Of a stretch of 64,000 nt of DNA, positions 7,971 through 16,814 are shown one piece after another. The translations under genes were made by a program, and so were the position numbers. Each line of letters starts with the position of its first letter. The first letter of the stretch is position 1. Below the pieces are notes generated by a model that searched no databases, was not told the origin of the DNA, and was given only the letters and a program-made list of their open reading frames with translations. Source of the stretch: Bacillota bacterium (GTDB taxonomy: Bacteria; Bacillota; Clostridia; Lachnospirales; Lachnospiraceae); NCBI GenBank assembly GCA_023386815.1, contig JAEWIZ010000015.1:1-64000 (forward strand), given 5' to 3'.

Positions 7971-10075
7971 TATAGTTCCTCCCCTCCATATTCATTCCAA
8001 AGCTTTGGTCTGGTGAGCCTCATTCTCTGGTCACATTGCAGGCATCTGCCGGCTTCACATTTAGCCTGCTCTTCGGTAAAGGGCTGTTCTACTAATACAA
8101 AGCTTTTCTTTCTGATATCCGGATCTAACAACTCCGGCTTCTTTCTCTTTAGATCTGCAAATCCTTTGCATTGTCCGAAATAAGGACTTGGGGTTTCAGC
8201 CTCAATTAACTGTTCGGAGATATCACCGTCACCACCTAAATAACGATCAATCTCTTCTGCAGAACGTCTTGCCTCAGAAATGGCCGCAATCACTGATTTT
8301 GTTCCTGTGACCACGTCCCCGGCGGCAAAAACACCTTCCTGACTTGTCTGCTTCTTCTCATCCACCCGAATGTATGCATTATTGATTAAATCCAGTCCCA
8401 TCTCCTGCGTACCAGCAGGTTTTTGACCTACCGCAAAAATTACGGTATCCACCGGAATGATTTCCTTGGTTCCTTCTACTAATTCAATCACCGCTTTACG
8501 ATTCTCATCAAAATAGAATTTATCAACCTTTTGAAGTTCAACCCCCTCTACCTTGGTATCACCGGTAATTCGAAGGAAAGAGTGGGCAGCATGAAGAAGG
8601 ATTCCTTCTTCCTCTCCCTCCTGAATTTCATCCTCGGAGGCAGTCATTTGCTTGGTATTTTCCAGGCAGGCAATATGTACTTCTTTGGCTCCAAGACGAA
8701 CCGCGGTTCTTGCACAGTCATAGGCTACGTTACCACCACCAAGTACCATTACGCGTTCACCAATATTTTCTACTGTGCCAAGTCTTGCCTTCTTTAAAAA
8801 ATCCGCATTAACGAGCACTCCTGGCAGTTGATTTCCCTCTAGTGGCAGAATGGTTCCTTTATGAGTACCAACGGATACTAACACAGCATCATATCCCTGC
8901 TCCAACAATTTTTTCGGAGCATCAATTTTCTTTCCTGTCTGCAGGTTAACTCCTATTTCAAGAATATCTGCAATTTCCTGATCTAAAACCTCATCCGGTA
9001 AACGATAAGCCGGAATACCATAACGACATTGTCCGCCAGCCTTTTCATTCTCTTCAAAGACAGTAACCAGGTGACCCTTCTTTGCCAAATAATAGGCAGC
9101 TGAAAGTCCTGCTGGTCCACCGCCTACAACAGCAACTTTTTTACCGGTAGTCTCTGACTTTTTCAACTTACTCTTCCATGCTCCGTCATCCCTCACGGCT
9201 GCTGCTCTCTTTAGCTTACATACAGAGATAGGCTTTCCAAGTTCATTTCTCTTACAATTATCTTCACATACATGATTACAGATACAACCAAGTGTATCCG
9301 GGAAGGGTACTCTCTCTCGAATTACAGCTGTTGCTTTAGCAAACTCTCCTTCCTTGATATAACGAACATATCTTGGAATATCTGTGTGAGCAGGACAGGC
9401 AGCTTTACAGGGTACCATATTATCACTATAGGATCTATCATCTTTTATCATACCGAATGCATCCATAATAGATCCGGTTGGACATACCTCAATACAGGCG
9501 CCACAGAATTTACAGCCCGCTTCTTTTAGAGATACTCCTCCATCAATACCCACTCGCACTCCGTCACTTGTTTTCTGATAATCCAAGACCTTGATTCCTC
9601 TCAGTTCTCTGCAGGCGCGAATGCAGCGACCGCAACGGATACATCTGGTAAATAAGTGCTGGATCAATGGATTGCTATCATCATTTTTTACAGCTCTGGA
9701 TTTCTTTCTCCAACGTTCCGGACCTACCCCCATATACTGGTATAAGGACTGTAATTCACATTTTCCATACTTCGGACATCCAGTGCATTCTGCAGGGTGG
9801 GTAGCCAAAATGAGCTCCATGGCCATCTTTCTAACCTTATCCGCTTTAGGAGCATGGATATGAATAACCATACCTTCTTCCACTTTCGTTTTACAAGACG
9901 GTACAGCGCCCTCTATTCCATCAATTTCTACCATACAGAGGCGGCAACCTCCAATTGCTTCTAAATCCGGATGCTTGCATATATGAGGGATGTATACCCC
10001 TTCCTTTAATGCGGTATTTAAAATTGATGCACCTTCCTGTGCTTCAATTACTTTTCCTTCAATTGTTATTTTCAT
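7970..10075 (-). CDS. NuoG-like/GltD-type iron-sulfur flavoprotein, NAD(P)H oxidoreductase
   Basis: A 701-residue fusion. Residues 1-75 are a 2Fe-2S ferredoxin (Cys33, 44, 47, 61). Residues 88-110 are the His-Cys cluster of NuoG and HydA (HPAECTGCPKYGKCELQ). Residues 145-200 hold two 4Fe-4S motifs (CIRCGRCIRAC and CKFCGACIEVC). From about 220 it is a GltD/NfnB-type module: helical cluster domain with CNHVCEDNCKR, FAD motif VAVVGGGPAGLSAAYYL near 314-330, a second dinucleotide motif VMVLGGGNVAYDCA near 450, and the FAD-closing GVFAAGDVVTG. Thus the hydrogenase H-cluster domain is replaced by an NAD(P)H:flavin unit. It likely feeds electrons from NAD(P)H through its clusters to the partner below and then to the FAD reductase or the iron-sulfur flavoprotein. 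Confidence 0.87.
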   Translation of the reverse strand: MKITIEGKVIEAQEGASILNTALKEGVYIPHICKHPDLEAIGGCRLCMVEIDGIEGAVPSCKTKVEEGMVIHIHAPKADKVRKMAMELILATHPAECTGCPKYGKCELQSLYQYMGVGPERWRKKSRAVKNDDSNPLIQHLFTRCIRCGRCIRACRELRGIKVLDYQKTSDGVRVGIDGGVSLKEAGCKFCGACIEVCPTGSIMDAFGMIKDDRSYSDNMVPCKAACPAHTDIPRYVRYIKEGEFAKATAVIRERVPFPDTLGCICNHVCEDNCKRNELGKPISVCKLKRAAAVRDDGAWKSKLKKSETTGKKVAVVGGGPAGLSAAYYLAKKGHLVTVFEENEKAGGQCRYGIPAYRLPDEVLDQEIADILEIGVNLQTGKKIDAPKKLLEQGYDAVLVSVGTHKGTILPLEGNQLPGVLVNADFLKKARLGTVENIGERVMVLGGGNVAYDCARTAVRLGAKEVHIACLENTKQMTASEDEIQEGEEEGILLHAAHSFLRITGDTKVEGVELQKVDKFYFDENRKAVIELVEGTKEIIPVDTVIFAVGQKPAGTQEMGLDLINNAYIRVDEKKQTSQEGVFAAGDVVTGTKSVIAAISEARRSAEEIDRYLGGDGDISEQLIEAETPSPYFGQCKGFADLKRKKPELLDPDIRKKSFVLVEQPFTEEQAKCEAGRCLQCDQRMRLTRPKLWNEYGGEEL

Positions 10076-10313
10076 TTCTTAAACCTCCAAGGTCAACTAG
10101 CAGCTGATGCTACTTACGTCTATTTTAATATAAGTAACTTACTAAGATTGCAGTAGCATCCATTACCACTAGAACTTACATAGCAGGAAAGAAGGAGTAT
10201 GCTCCCCAGATGCAATTACCAAAACATGAATGGAATGTTTTCGGTCTGCATATGGAGAAGTTCATGCTCCCTCTGCCCGTTCTATACGAATAATTCAAAA
10301 GCTACTTTTAAGA
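10076..10313 (-). other. Structured 238-bp intergenic region
   Basis: No convincing gene is present. On the minus strand this is the leader of the electron-transfer operon. It contains a perfect 9-bp inverted repeat (GATGCTACT at 10105-10113, complement at 10151-10159) and a second imperfect hairpin around 10217-10250 (ACCAAAAC with GTTTTCGGT). There is no clear T run. It matches no riboswitch family that I recognise. Confidence 0.4.
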
Positions 10314-11795
10314 TTACATTTCTTCCACTAAGAGAGCTGCATTTTCTCCTGCAATACGGCCACTATTTAGGCAGAAGCCCATGGTATTACCGGATAGGAT
10401 AAATGGATAACTGTCTCCAAAGATATTGCAGGCATCGGTACCCGCACAATACAGGCCAGGTATTACCTTAGCTTCCTGATTCATAACCTCTGTTTTATAA
10501 TTAATCAAAACTCCACCTAAGGAACCATATGCACCAACATGCTGTCTGCAGCAATAGAAGGGTCCTTTTTCAATTGGCTGCATATAACTTCTATCCTTCT
10601 CAAAGAGTTCATCATAGCCGTTTTCACACATTTCATTGTATTCTTCTACCTGTTTTACCAAGCCTTCTACATCAATGCCAGCTTTTTGGGCAAGTTCCTC
10701 AATGGTATCTGCCTGTGCGATGCACTCGTAACCTTCTTCCAGATCCTTTTCCCATTGCTCATCAAAATGATCAAATAAATCATGTGGATGTACGTGAGAA
10801 ATGATGTCCGGTCCTTTTTTCTTGTACTTCTTAAGCAGCTTGCTGTCAAAAATAGAATAAGCCACATTGCCAGGCTGTACGGTGATTGCATTTCCAGTAA
10901 AGGTAGTGTTAGCAATCTGATCCTCCGGCATAAAGCGCTCACCATTACGATTTACCCACAAGCAAGGCTGACGGAACGCCCCATCCAGAATAAAGTGATT
11001 CATATTATCCGGCAATTGGTACATCAGCTCCATGGTACACTGAGTACGTCCAGCACCTGCTTCCCAAGCCATTTTTATTCCTTCACCCTTCATACCTGGA
11101 ATTGCAAAATTGAAAATGGTTTTACCAAATTCATAACCGGTCTCTTCTTTGATCATATGAGGATTGTCTCCGAAGCCGCCTGTCGCAATAATTACTGCTT
11201 TTGCTCTTGCTTCTATCTCTTCACCGTTTTTATCCTTTGCAAGAACACCAACTGCTTTACCATCTTCCATGATAATCTTTGTAACCGGTGTCTCTAATAA
11301 TAATTTAACACCCAGCTCCTGCGCTTTCTCTGTCATTTTCTTTGTCATAGTGGTAGCACAACGAGGTCCCGGCATACCGCCGCCTTCTGGTTTAACCACA
11401 TGCCAGGTAAACTCACCATCAGAATATGCTCTGGTTACTTCCGGTGCACTAAAGGCTCTTTGCACGCCAACAAATTCAACACCCATATCCATCAGCCATT
11501 CAATGGTATCACCAGATTTATAATAGTAATCACGTACCATGCGGGCATCAACACGGTAATGAGTAAAATACATATGCTTGCGGAAGGCTTCTCCCGGTGT
11601 TAAGGTGATCATCTGATTTTTCTGAATTGGAGAACCAACACCTAAAGGTCCCATACCCATATTGGCTGCTCCGCCGGTAGTATTTGATTTTTCAAACGTG
11701 ATTACTTTGGCCCCATTTTCAGCTGCTGCAATACTGGCTGCAAGCCCAGAAAGACCTGCTGCAACTACAATTACATCTGTCTCTAATGTTTTCAT
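10314..11795 (-). CDS. FAD-dependent fumarate-reductase-like oxidoreductase
   Basis: A 493-residue soluble flavoprotein of the fumarate reductase/urocanate reductase/3-ketosteroid dehydrogenase type. The N-terminal FAD motif is DVIVVAAGLSGLAASIAA, where the first Gly of GxGxxG is Ala. VIIATGGFGDN near residue 205 and the C-terminal GGVLINYKTEV and GLYCAGTDACNIFGDSYP blocks are typical. No signal peptide, haem motif or covalent-FMN motif is visible, so electrons must come from a cytoplasmic partner, plausibly the NuoF/NuoG-like pair just downstream. The start is ATG 11795, with GGAGG 5 bases before it; an ATG at 11807 overlaps that site. It probably reduces an activated C=C bond in the pathway substrate. 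Confidence 0.85.
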   Translation of the reverse strand: MKTLETDVIVVAAGLSGLAASIAAAENGAKVITFEKSNTTGGAANMGMGPLGVGSPIQKNQMITLTPGEAFRKHMYFTHYRVDARMVRDYYYKSGDTIEWLMDMGVEFVGVQRAFSAPEVTRAYSDGEFTWHVVKPEGGGMPGPRCATTMTKKMTEKAQELGVKLLLETPVTKIIMEDGKAVGVLAKDKNGEEIEARAKAVIIATGGFGDNPHMIKEETGYEFGKTIFNFAIPGMKGEGIKMAWEAGAGRTQCTMELMYQLPDNMNHFILDGAFRQPCLWVNRNGERFMPEDQIANTTFTGNAITVQPGNVAYSIFDSKLLKKYKKKGPDIISHVHPHDLFDHFDEQWEKDLEEGYECIAQADTIEELAQKAGIDVEGLVKQVEEYNEMCENGYDELFEKDRSYMQPIEKGPFYCCRQHVGAYGSLGGVLINYKTEVMNQEAKVIPGLYCAGTDACNIFGDSYPFILSGNTMGFCLNSGRIAGENAALLVEEM

Positions 11796-11884
11796 CTTAA
11801 CCTCCATCTGCCACCCTCGGCTTAATAAAAATCACCTGGATGAGGGGTATCCCCTCTGTTCCATTTCTGATAATATTTTAACAA

Positions 11885-11956
11885 GTTATAACGATTTCGT
11901 CCAATAGCGTATCGTTCTTTCAGTTATAACAAAAAGTTATAACCGAAAACTATAAC
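11885..11956. promoter_or_regulatory. Cluster of palindromic GTTATAAC boxes
   Basis: Three exact copies of the palindrome GTTATAAC start at 11885, 11923 and 11936, and a degenerate fourth (ACTATAAC) ends at 11956. They lie 90-160 bases upstream of the FAD reductase ATG. Repeated palindromes at a promoter suggest cooperative binding by a regulator; LysR or PucR proteins of the cluster are candidates. Confidence 0.5.
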
Positions 11957-12004
11957 TTTTAAAGTAAATTGATTCTTGAGTATACTTATTAATAATAAAA
12001 ATAG

Positions 12005-12059
12005 AAAACCTCGAAAAAGTAAACAGCAGCATCATATAGCTGTTCTTTTCCGAGGTTTT
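12005..12059 (-). terminator. Terminator after chemoreceptor gene
   Basis: Inverted repeat AAAACCTCG (12005-12013) with CGAGGTTTT (12051-12059), extended inward by paired AAACAGC and GCTGTT. On the minus strand it is followed by CTATTTTTA, 30 bases after the chemoreceptor stop codon. Confidence 0.7.
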
Positions 12060-12088
12060 ACTTATCTACCTTTTTTGTTTCCGTGAAT

Positions 12089-13771
12089 TTAAATTCGGAA
12101 GCGACGAATTAATTCATCTAGCTCTGCAGCAATTATTTCCAATCTCTTCGCATCCTGGGCTACCTGCTCGATGCCGGCCATCTGTTCCTCCATCGATGCA
12201 GATATCTCTTCTGTGAATGAATTCTCCTTCTGCGCAATAACCGTTATTTTTTCTATTGCTGTAATCACCTGATTTTTATCCTGATCTGCCTTTACAATGC
12301 TACCTAACAGTATCTGTATCTCATCGATCATATTGGCTACTGCTTGATCTATTTCCTTAAATGCTTTCTTCGTATCAGTAGATACCTCACTTGTGGTCTG
12401 AATTGCTCCAGTCCCCTCCTCCATGTATTCTGTCGTTTTAGAGATTGCGAGGGTAACACCTGCCACGATATGATCAATATTTGAGATGGAGTTGGCAGTC
12501 TGGTTGGCCAGTTTGCTTATCTCATCAGCTACCACTGCAAAGCCTTTTCCATACTCTCCCGCACGGGCACTCTCAATCATCGCATTGAGTGCCAATAAAT
12601 TTGTCTGCTCAGCGATCTGTTTTATAACTGAGGTAATCTGCGCAATGGACTCCGATTGCTGACTCAGCAGCATCACCTGCTCCTTAACCTTACCATTTAC
12701 GCTGGTGTTATAGCTGATAGCGTTCTGCAACTGCTGAATGCTTTCCGTTCCTGTCTGGTTAGCACTTTTCGCCGTTTCTACCTTCTCTTTCATGACATCA
12801 GCATGTTGGTAGATTCCATGGATTGCATCAGCCAGCATGTTGATCTGTTCAAATCCTCGCTGAGTATTTTGAGAAAGTTCCAAAGACCCTTCTGAAAGTT
12901 CACTGGATGCCGCTGATATGCTTTCTGCTGATCCTACGGCTCCTTCAATTATACTGGTTAGACTCTGGGAGCTCTGCGTCACCTGGTTCGCATTCGTCTG
13001 GATATCTCCAATCATATTCTGCAGGTTTCTTCTCATGTGTTCCAGCTGCAGATTCATTTGCCCGATTTCGTCCTTGCTTTTATACTCAAAACCAACCGTA
13101 AAGTCACCCTCTGCAAATATCTTAAGCTTATCTGACATCATCCGGATCGGCTGAACTAATTTTCTTGCAAACAAACTTCCAAGTAAAATAAACAGTAGCA
13201 TAACACACAGTGTTATACCGGCTATTTCAATCATTGTTTTGCTTATCTGTTCATACATGTTTTCCAGCGAAATGCCTATATTAAGTACTCCCGATATCGA
13301 TTCGGTCTTCTGAAAGCTTGTGGAAATATTATATACCTGCTCTCCTGCTGGAGTTACAAGCATCTGTCCTACCGTCTCATGATCCGCTATTGACTGGAGA
13401 AGTTTACCATCATCCGTGGTTGTCGCTGAGGTTACCGCATCCACCTCTGCTCCTGCATCTTCCTCACGTATTTCACTGGTATCCGATACAATAATGTTAG
13501 AGTTCTCATCTGATAAAGATACATACACCAAATTCCCCTGACTTTCTTCCTTAACTAGTAGAAAATACTGCTGTAGATCCTTTTGGCTGGTAAGATCATT
13601 ATTCATCATGGAACCCTTAATATTTAAAATCAAAGTAGTGCCATCCATTTTCATCTGATTAACTACAGCTTGCTGCATCATGAAGTAAGCCATTACTGAA
13701 AAGGAAACAGAACATATTGTTACTAAAACAATCACCATCGATAGTATTTTACCTGTAAAAGTTAATTTCAT
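12089..13771 (-). CDS. Methyl-accepting chemotaxis protein 1
   Basis: A 560-residue transmembrane chemoreceptor. Residues 8-31 form the first membrane helix, 32-178 an extracellular sensor of sCache-like size, and about 179-200 the second helix (IAGITLCVMLLFILLGSLFA). A HAMP linker follows, then the signalling domain with the hairpin tip IAEQTNLLALNAMIESARAG near 390-410. The usual AAIEAARAGE is slightly altered to AMIESARAGE. AGGAGG lies 7 bases before the ATG. Lying between the FAD reductase and the iron-sulfur flavoprotein, it may sense the substrate or product of this locus, which would couple chemotaxis to catabolism. That link is inference from position. Confidence 0.9.
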   Translation of the reverse strand: MKLTFTGKILSMVIVLVTICSVSFSVMAYFMMQQAVVNQMKMDGTTLILNIKGSMMNNDLTSQKDLQQYFLLVKEESQGNLVYVSLSDENSNIIVSDTSEIREEDAGAEVDAVTSATTTDDGKLLQSIADHETVGQMLVTPAGEQVYNISTSFQKTESISGVLNIGISLENMYEQISKTMIEIAGITLCVMLLFILLGSLFARKLVQPIRMMSDKLKIFAEGDFTVGFEYKSKDEIGQMNLQLEHMRRNLQNMIGDIQTNANQVTQSSQSLTSIIEGAVGSAESISAASSELSEGSLELSQNTQRGFEQINMLADAIHGIYQHADVMKEKVETAKSANQTGTESIQQLQNAISYNTSVNGKVKEQVMLLSQQSESIAQITSVIKQIAEQTNLLALNAMIESARAGEYGKGFAVVADEISKLANQTANSISNIDHIVAGVTLAISKTTEYMEEGTGAIQTTSEVSTDTKKAFKEIDQAVANMIDEIQILLGSIVKADQDKNQVITAIEKITVIAQKENSFTEEISASMEEQMAGIEQVAQDAKRLEIIAAELDELIRRFRI

Positions 13772-13884
13772 CCCTTAACCTCCTATTTCTTCTATAATAA
13801 CCAATTTTATGACATTTTGCAACATTAATCACCTATTACAATAACATTCCTGTCACCTTTGTTATCAATAGAAAGAACAAAAAA

Positions 13885-13916
13885 AGTCTGGAAATTCCTA
13901 ATAGGACTTCCAGACT
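13885..13916 (-). terminator. Terminator after iron-sulfur flavoprotein gene
   Basis: Perfect 9-bp stem AGTCTGGAA (13885-13893) with its complement at 13908-13916, followed on the minus strand by a run of seven T. It lies about 125 bases beyond the flavoprotein stop codon and before the chemoreceptor gene. Confidence 0.75.
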
Positions 13917-14040
13917 CTTAGCTACTATACAAGCTCATTGATATTATTGACCCATACTCCTGAACTAGCATTTTATATGAACTTTCTGATTTATATTCAG
14001 CTTAATTATTTCTTATCTTATAACTCTTGTCAATTCCTGC

Positions 14041-14988
14041 TTATTCAAGACCTGCAAACTGAAGATTCTTATATTTGCCAATCTTCGCATTAACAATCTC
14101 TCGATTCTGAGGATTCTTGAAAAATCCACCCTGAGTATGTGCAATTTCAATTAAATGCTGCTCACGGCCTTCCACGGTTGTTCTATCCCTGATTAGACCA
14201 TCCTCTTGAATCACAAACTTCCACTTATTATCCTCTGTTTTTTCTAGTGTACCGCCAGCTCCGCATACTTGGCACTCAATTGGATAATGTAATCCATCCC
14301 ATTGAACTTCACCAAGAACCAAGGCATTGGAATGGCAGTTTGGACACCAGCCCATATCCTCATCACCCAGCCATTTGCGCTCTGCTACTGGTGTATTGAT
14401 TGCTGTCATGATATTTTCACCAGTTTTTCTAGCTCGTGCCAACATCTCGTCATCTAGTAAGCACTGTGCTGGTGCTGGTACTCTAGTTGCTAAATACATA
14501 TCAATCACCTTAAAATCTGTGGTAAACATAGCAGCTTGCATACTTTCCAGTGCCATGGACTGCCAGGATCTTGTAGAACCTCCTACGGCGATTAACGCGC
14601 TAACTCTATCTCTATGCTCAATTGCATGAATATGCTCTAAGAATGCAGTCTCATAGCTAAGGCTTCTCTGTGCAAATTTAGCAAACATAGCGCAAGCCAT
14701 CAGATCATATGTAGGTGCTGAGAAGATAACCCCATCCTGCTCCAGCAATACCTCCATGATTTTCTTCTTATCATCCTTATCATCCAGAACACATCCAACA
14801 TTTTTCCCTTGTGACATACCAATGGTGCATGCCGTACAGCCAGTACAGTCAAGAATATTATAATCTCTTAGATTAATCATCTTAACCTCAGCTCCGGCTT
14901 CTTGACAGGCTAGGAGAGCCTCCTTTAATAAAATCTCACTGTTACTATCCTTTCGACCTGCTGTAACTCCCATTACTTTTGCTTTCAT
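14041..14988 (-). CDS. Iron-sulfur flavoprotein (flavodoxin-fold NAD(P)H:FMN reductase family)
   Basis: A 315-residue protein. The N-terminal flavodoxin-like domain begins MKAKVMGVTAGRKDSNSE, with the FMN phosphate loop, and carries the compact cluster motif CTGCTAC then GC at about residues 45-65, as in iron-sulfur flavoproteins (Isf). APTYDLMACAMFAKFAQR follows the family pattern. The C-terminus has a zinc-ribbon-like pair (CPNC and CQVCG, near 215-255), not part of classical Isf. The start is ATG 14988, with GGGTG upstream; an in-frame GTG at 15000 has poor spacing. It is divergent from PucR-type regulator 2, its probable activator. It likely carries electrons in the same reductive pathway. 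Confidence 0.8.
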   Translation of the reverse strand: MKAKVMGVTAGRKDSNSEILLKEALLACQEAGAEVKMINLRDYNILDCTGCTACTIGMSQGKNVGCVLDDKDDKKKIMEVLLEQDGVIFSAPTYDLMACAMFAKFAQRSLSYETAFLEHIHAIEHRDRVSALIAVGGSTRSWQSMALESMQAAMFTTDFKVIDMYLATRVPAPAQCLLDDEMLARARKTGENIMTAINTPVAERKWLGDEDMGWCPNCHSNALVLGEVQWDGLHYPIECQVCGAGGTLEKTEDNKWKFVIQEDGLIRDRTTVEGREQHLIEIAHTQGGFFKNPQNREIVNAKIGKYKNLQFAGLE

Positions 14989-15079
14989 TTTGATTAGCAC
15001 CCTTACCTTTCCTTTTTTGTAGTTTAGTATATTTGTCTAAATCACCTTAAGTGGATTTAGCCATTTTGATATTGCATAT

Positions 15080-15106
15080 TTAACAAAAATGTTATACCAT
15101 TGTTAA
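15080..15106. promoter_or_regulatory. Inverted repeat in divergent promoter region
   Basis: TTAACAA (15080-15086) and its exact complement TTGTTAA (15100-15106) flank ATGTTATACC in the 224-bp region between the iron-sulfur flavoprotein and regulator 2. A possible operator; the half-site spacing of 20 bp suits a dimer binding one face of the helix. Confidence 0.4.
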
Positions 15107-15212
15107 AATAATATCATTTTTATACTAATTTTACATCCACCATCTGTAGAAGAAACCTCCGTTTTATTTCATTAATTTCCTACAAATGTCTGAATACAAA
15201 AAGGAGCTTACT

Positions 15213-16742
15213 ATGGCTTATTTAAAGAAAATTATAGAGCAAATAGAAAAGGATTTTAAAGTGCATGTCCACGGTTCAATTAATCCGGAGCAGCAAATAG
15301 AAAGTGTACAATTTCTGATTCCAGGAAATGAAGATAATGATGAGCTTTCCCCCTCTATTCTTTACATCGCCAGCTACCAGGATTTCTATCATCATACCTT
15401 GGACGGATCTGTTTTATATATCAATTGTCATAACGCACATTTTAATGAAACTGGCCTTTATATCTATCAACAGCTTAATCCATTAGAACTTAGTAACTGT
15501 ATTCAGAAAGAGATTCTAAGGTTCCATCAAACAAAATTAAAACGGGAGGAGATGTTCCATGTTCTTCATGCAGGATATGGGATCCAATCGATTATAAATA
15601 CTGCCAGAACCTATTTAAATAACCCAATCACCATCTGTAGTACCAGCTTTTCCGTAATTGCCTGCAGCCCAATTGATGACTATAACAGTAACTTTGAGAT
15701 TCATAATAATAAACGCTATCTTAAAAAAAGCTCCATAGAAAATATGAATCACAAAATGGTAATGGATCATCTGTTCAAAAAACATACCCCTCTTATTATG
15801 CGCTTTGAAGAGGATCCAAATACAGAATACTTATTCTGTAGTATTCATATTCGAAGAGCTGTGGTAGGATATATTTGTATTCGTGGTGATATACGCCCCT
15901 TTACAGAGGAAGATTTGAACTTTGTTATGGATACCTCCTATATGCTTGCAATTGAAATGCAGAAGGATGAATTCTTCACCTTAAAATCAGGACTTAAATA
16001 CGAATATTTTTTAACCGATTTATTAGAACGCAATCTAGATAATGCGGAATTTACAGCACAGCGACTCATTCAGCTTGGGCAGGAATTTTATAAATATTTT
16101 TGGATTCTCACCTTCTCTTTTAGTGATGAAGGAGCCAATCATATGAAGCCAAATTATTATATTGATCAGTTATTAAATATTTTTCATAACAGCATGGCCT
16201 TTTTCTATAAAGGAACGCTGGTACTTCTCTTAACCAGTAAAGATACCGTAGCCTTTGCTGAGATTGATTATCGCAAGTTTACTAACTTTCTACAACTGAA
16301 TCAAATGTATGCGGCAATAAGCTTTCGCTATGAAAATCTTATGGATACCTATATTTATTACGAGCAGGCTATGTTTCTATTGAAGGAGAAAAAAAACTCC
16401 CAACAGGATCGTATTTCTTCCTACTCAGACCATTATATGTTCCATTTGTTTCACCAGAGTCGCTTACCAATCAAATCCTTTCTACACCCGGATATTAACT
16501 TCCTGATTCAGTATGACTCCATGAATCATACGGATTATTTAAATACCCTAAAATGTTATCTGGAGCATAACCGCAATGCCCTTTCCGCTGCAAACCATCT
16601 GCATATTCATAAAAGTACTTTCTTTTATCGGATTGGCAAAATTTCGGAATTGATTCATATGCAGATTGAGGATTGTAAGATTCTAACCGCTTATGAACTA
16701 TCCTTTGCTATCATAGATTATATGAAGGATCATTCCTTATAA
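15213..16742 (+). CDS. PucR/CdaR-type transcriptional regulator 2
   Basis: A 509-residue paralogue of regulator 1. It shares the sensing-region layout and the C-terminal signature: YSDHYMFHLF, then the NHTDYLNTLKCYLEHN block, then LHIHKSTFFYRIGKI as the recognition helix-turn-helix. The start is ATG 15213, with AAGGAG 6 bases upstream; an in-frame ATG at 15186 places that site inside the reading frame. It is divergent from the iron-sulfur flavoprotein and followed by LysR and AcpS genes. Two related PucR proteins in one locus suggest either two inducers or two sub-pathways. Confidence 0.85.
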   Translation: MAYLKKIIEQIEKDFKVHVHGSINPEQQIESVQFLIPGNEDNDELSPSILYIASYQDFYHHTLDGSVLYINCHNAHFNETGLYIYQQLNPLELSNCIQKEILRFHQTKLKREEMFHVLHAGYGIQSIINTARTYLNNPITICSTSFSVIACSPIDDYNSNFEIHNNKRYLKKSSIENMNHKMVMDHLFKKHTPLIMRFEEDPNTEYLFCSIHIRRAVVGYICIRGDIRPFTEEDLNFVMDTSYMLAIEMQKDEFFTLKSGLKYEYFLTDLLERNLDNAEFTAQRLIQLGQEFYKYFWILTFSFSDEGANHMKPNYYIDQLLNIFHNSMAFFYKGTLVLLLTSKDTVAFAEIDYRKFTNFLQLNQMYAAISFRYENLMDTYIYYEQAMFLLKEKKNSQQDRISSYSDHYMFHLFHQSRLPIKSFLHPDINFLIQYDSMNHTDYLNTLKCYLEHNRNALSAANHLHIHKSTFFYRIGKISELIHMQIEDCKILTAYELSFAIIDYMKDHSL

Positions 16743-16814
16743 TATGTAATTGCCAACTAATTTTATAAGTGATATTTTATAATTGCCTACCATGCGATAA
16801 CGAAAGGAGAAGCC

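Noticed and set aside
10227..10275. 29-codon minus-strand frame in the electron-transfer leader
   Set aside because: Weak ribosome site and overlap with hairpin sequence; no support as a leader peptide.
10782..11297. 171-codon plus-strand open frame
   Set aside because: It lies wholly antisense to the FAD reductase, has no ribosome site and gives an unlikely Cys/Phe/Ser-rich product.
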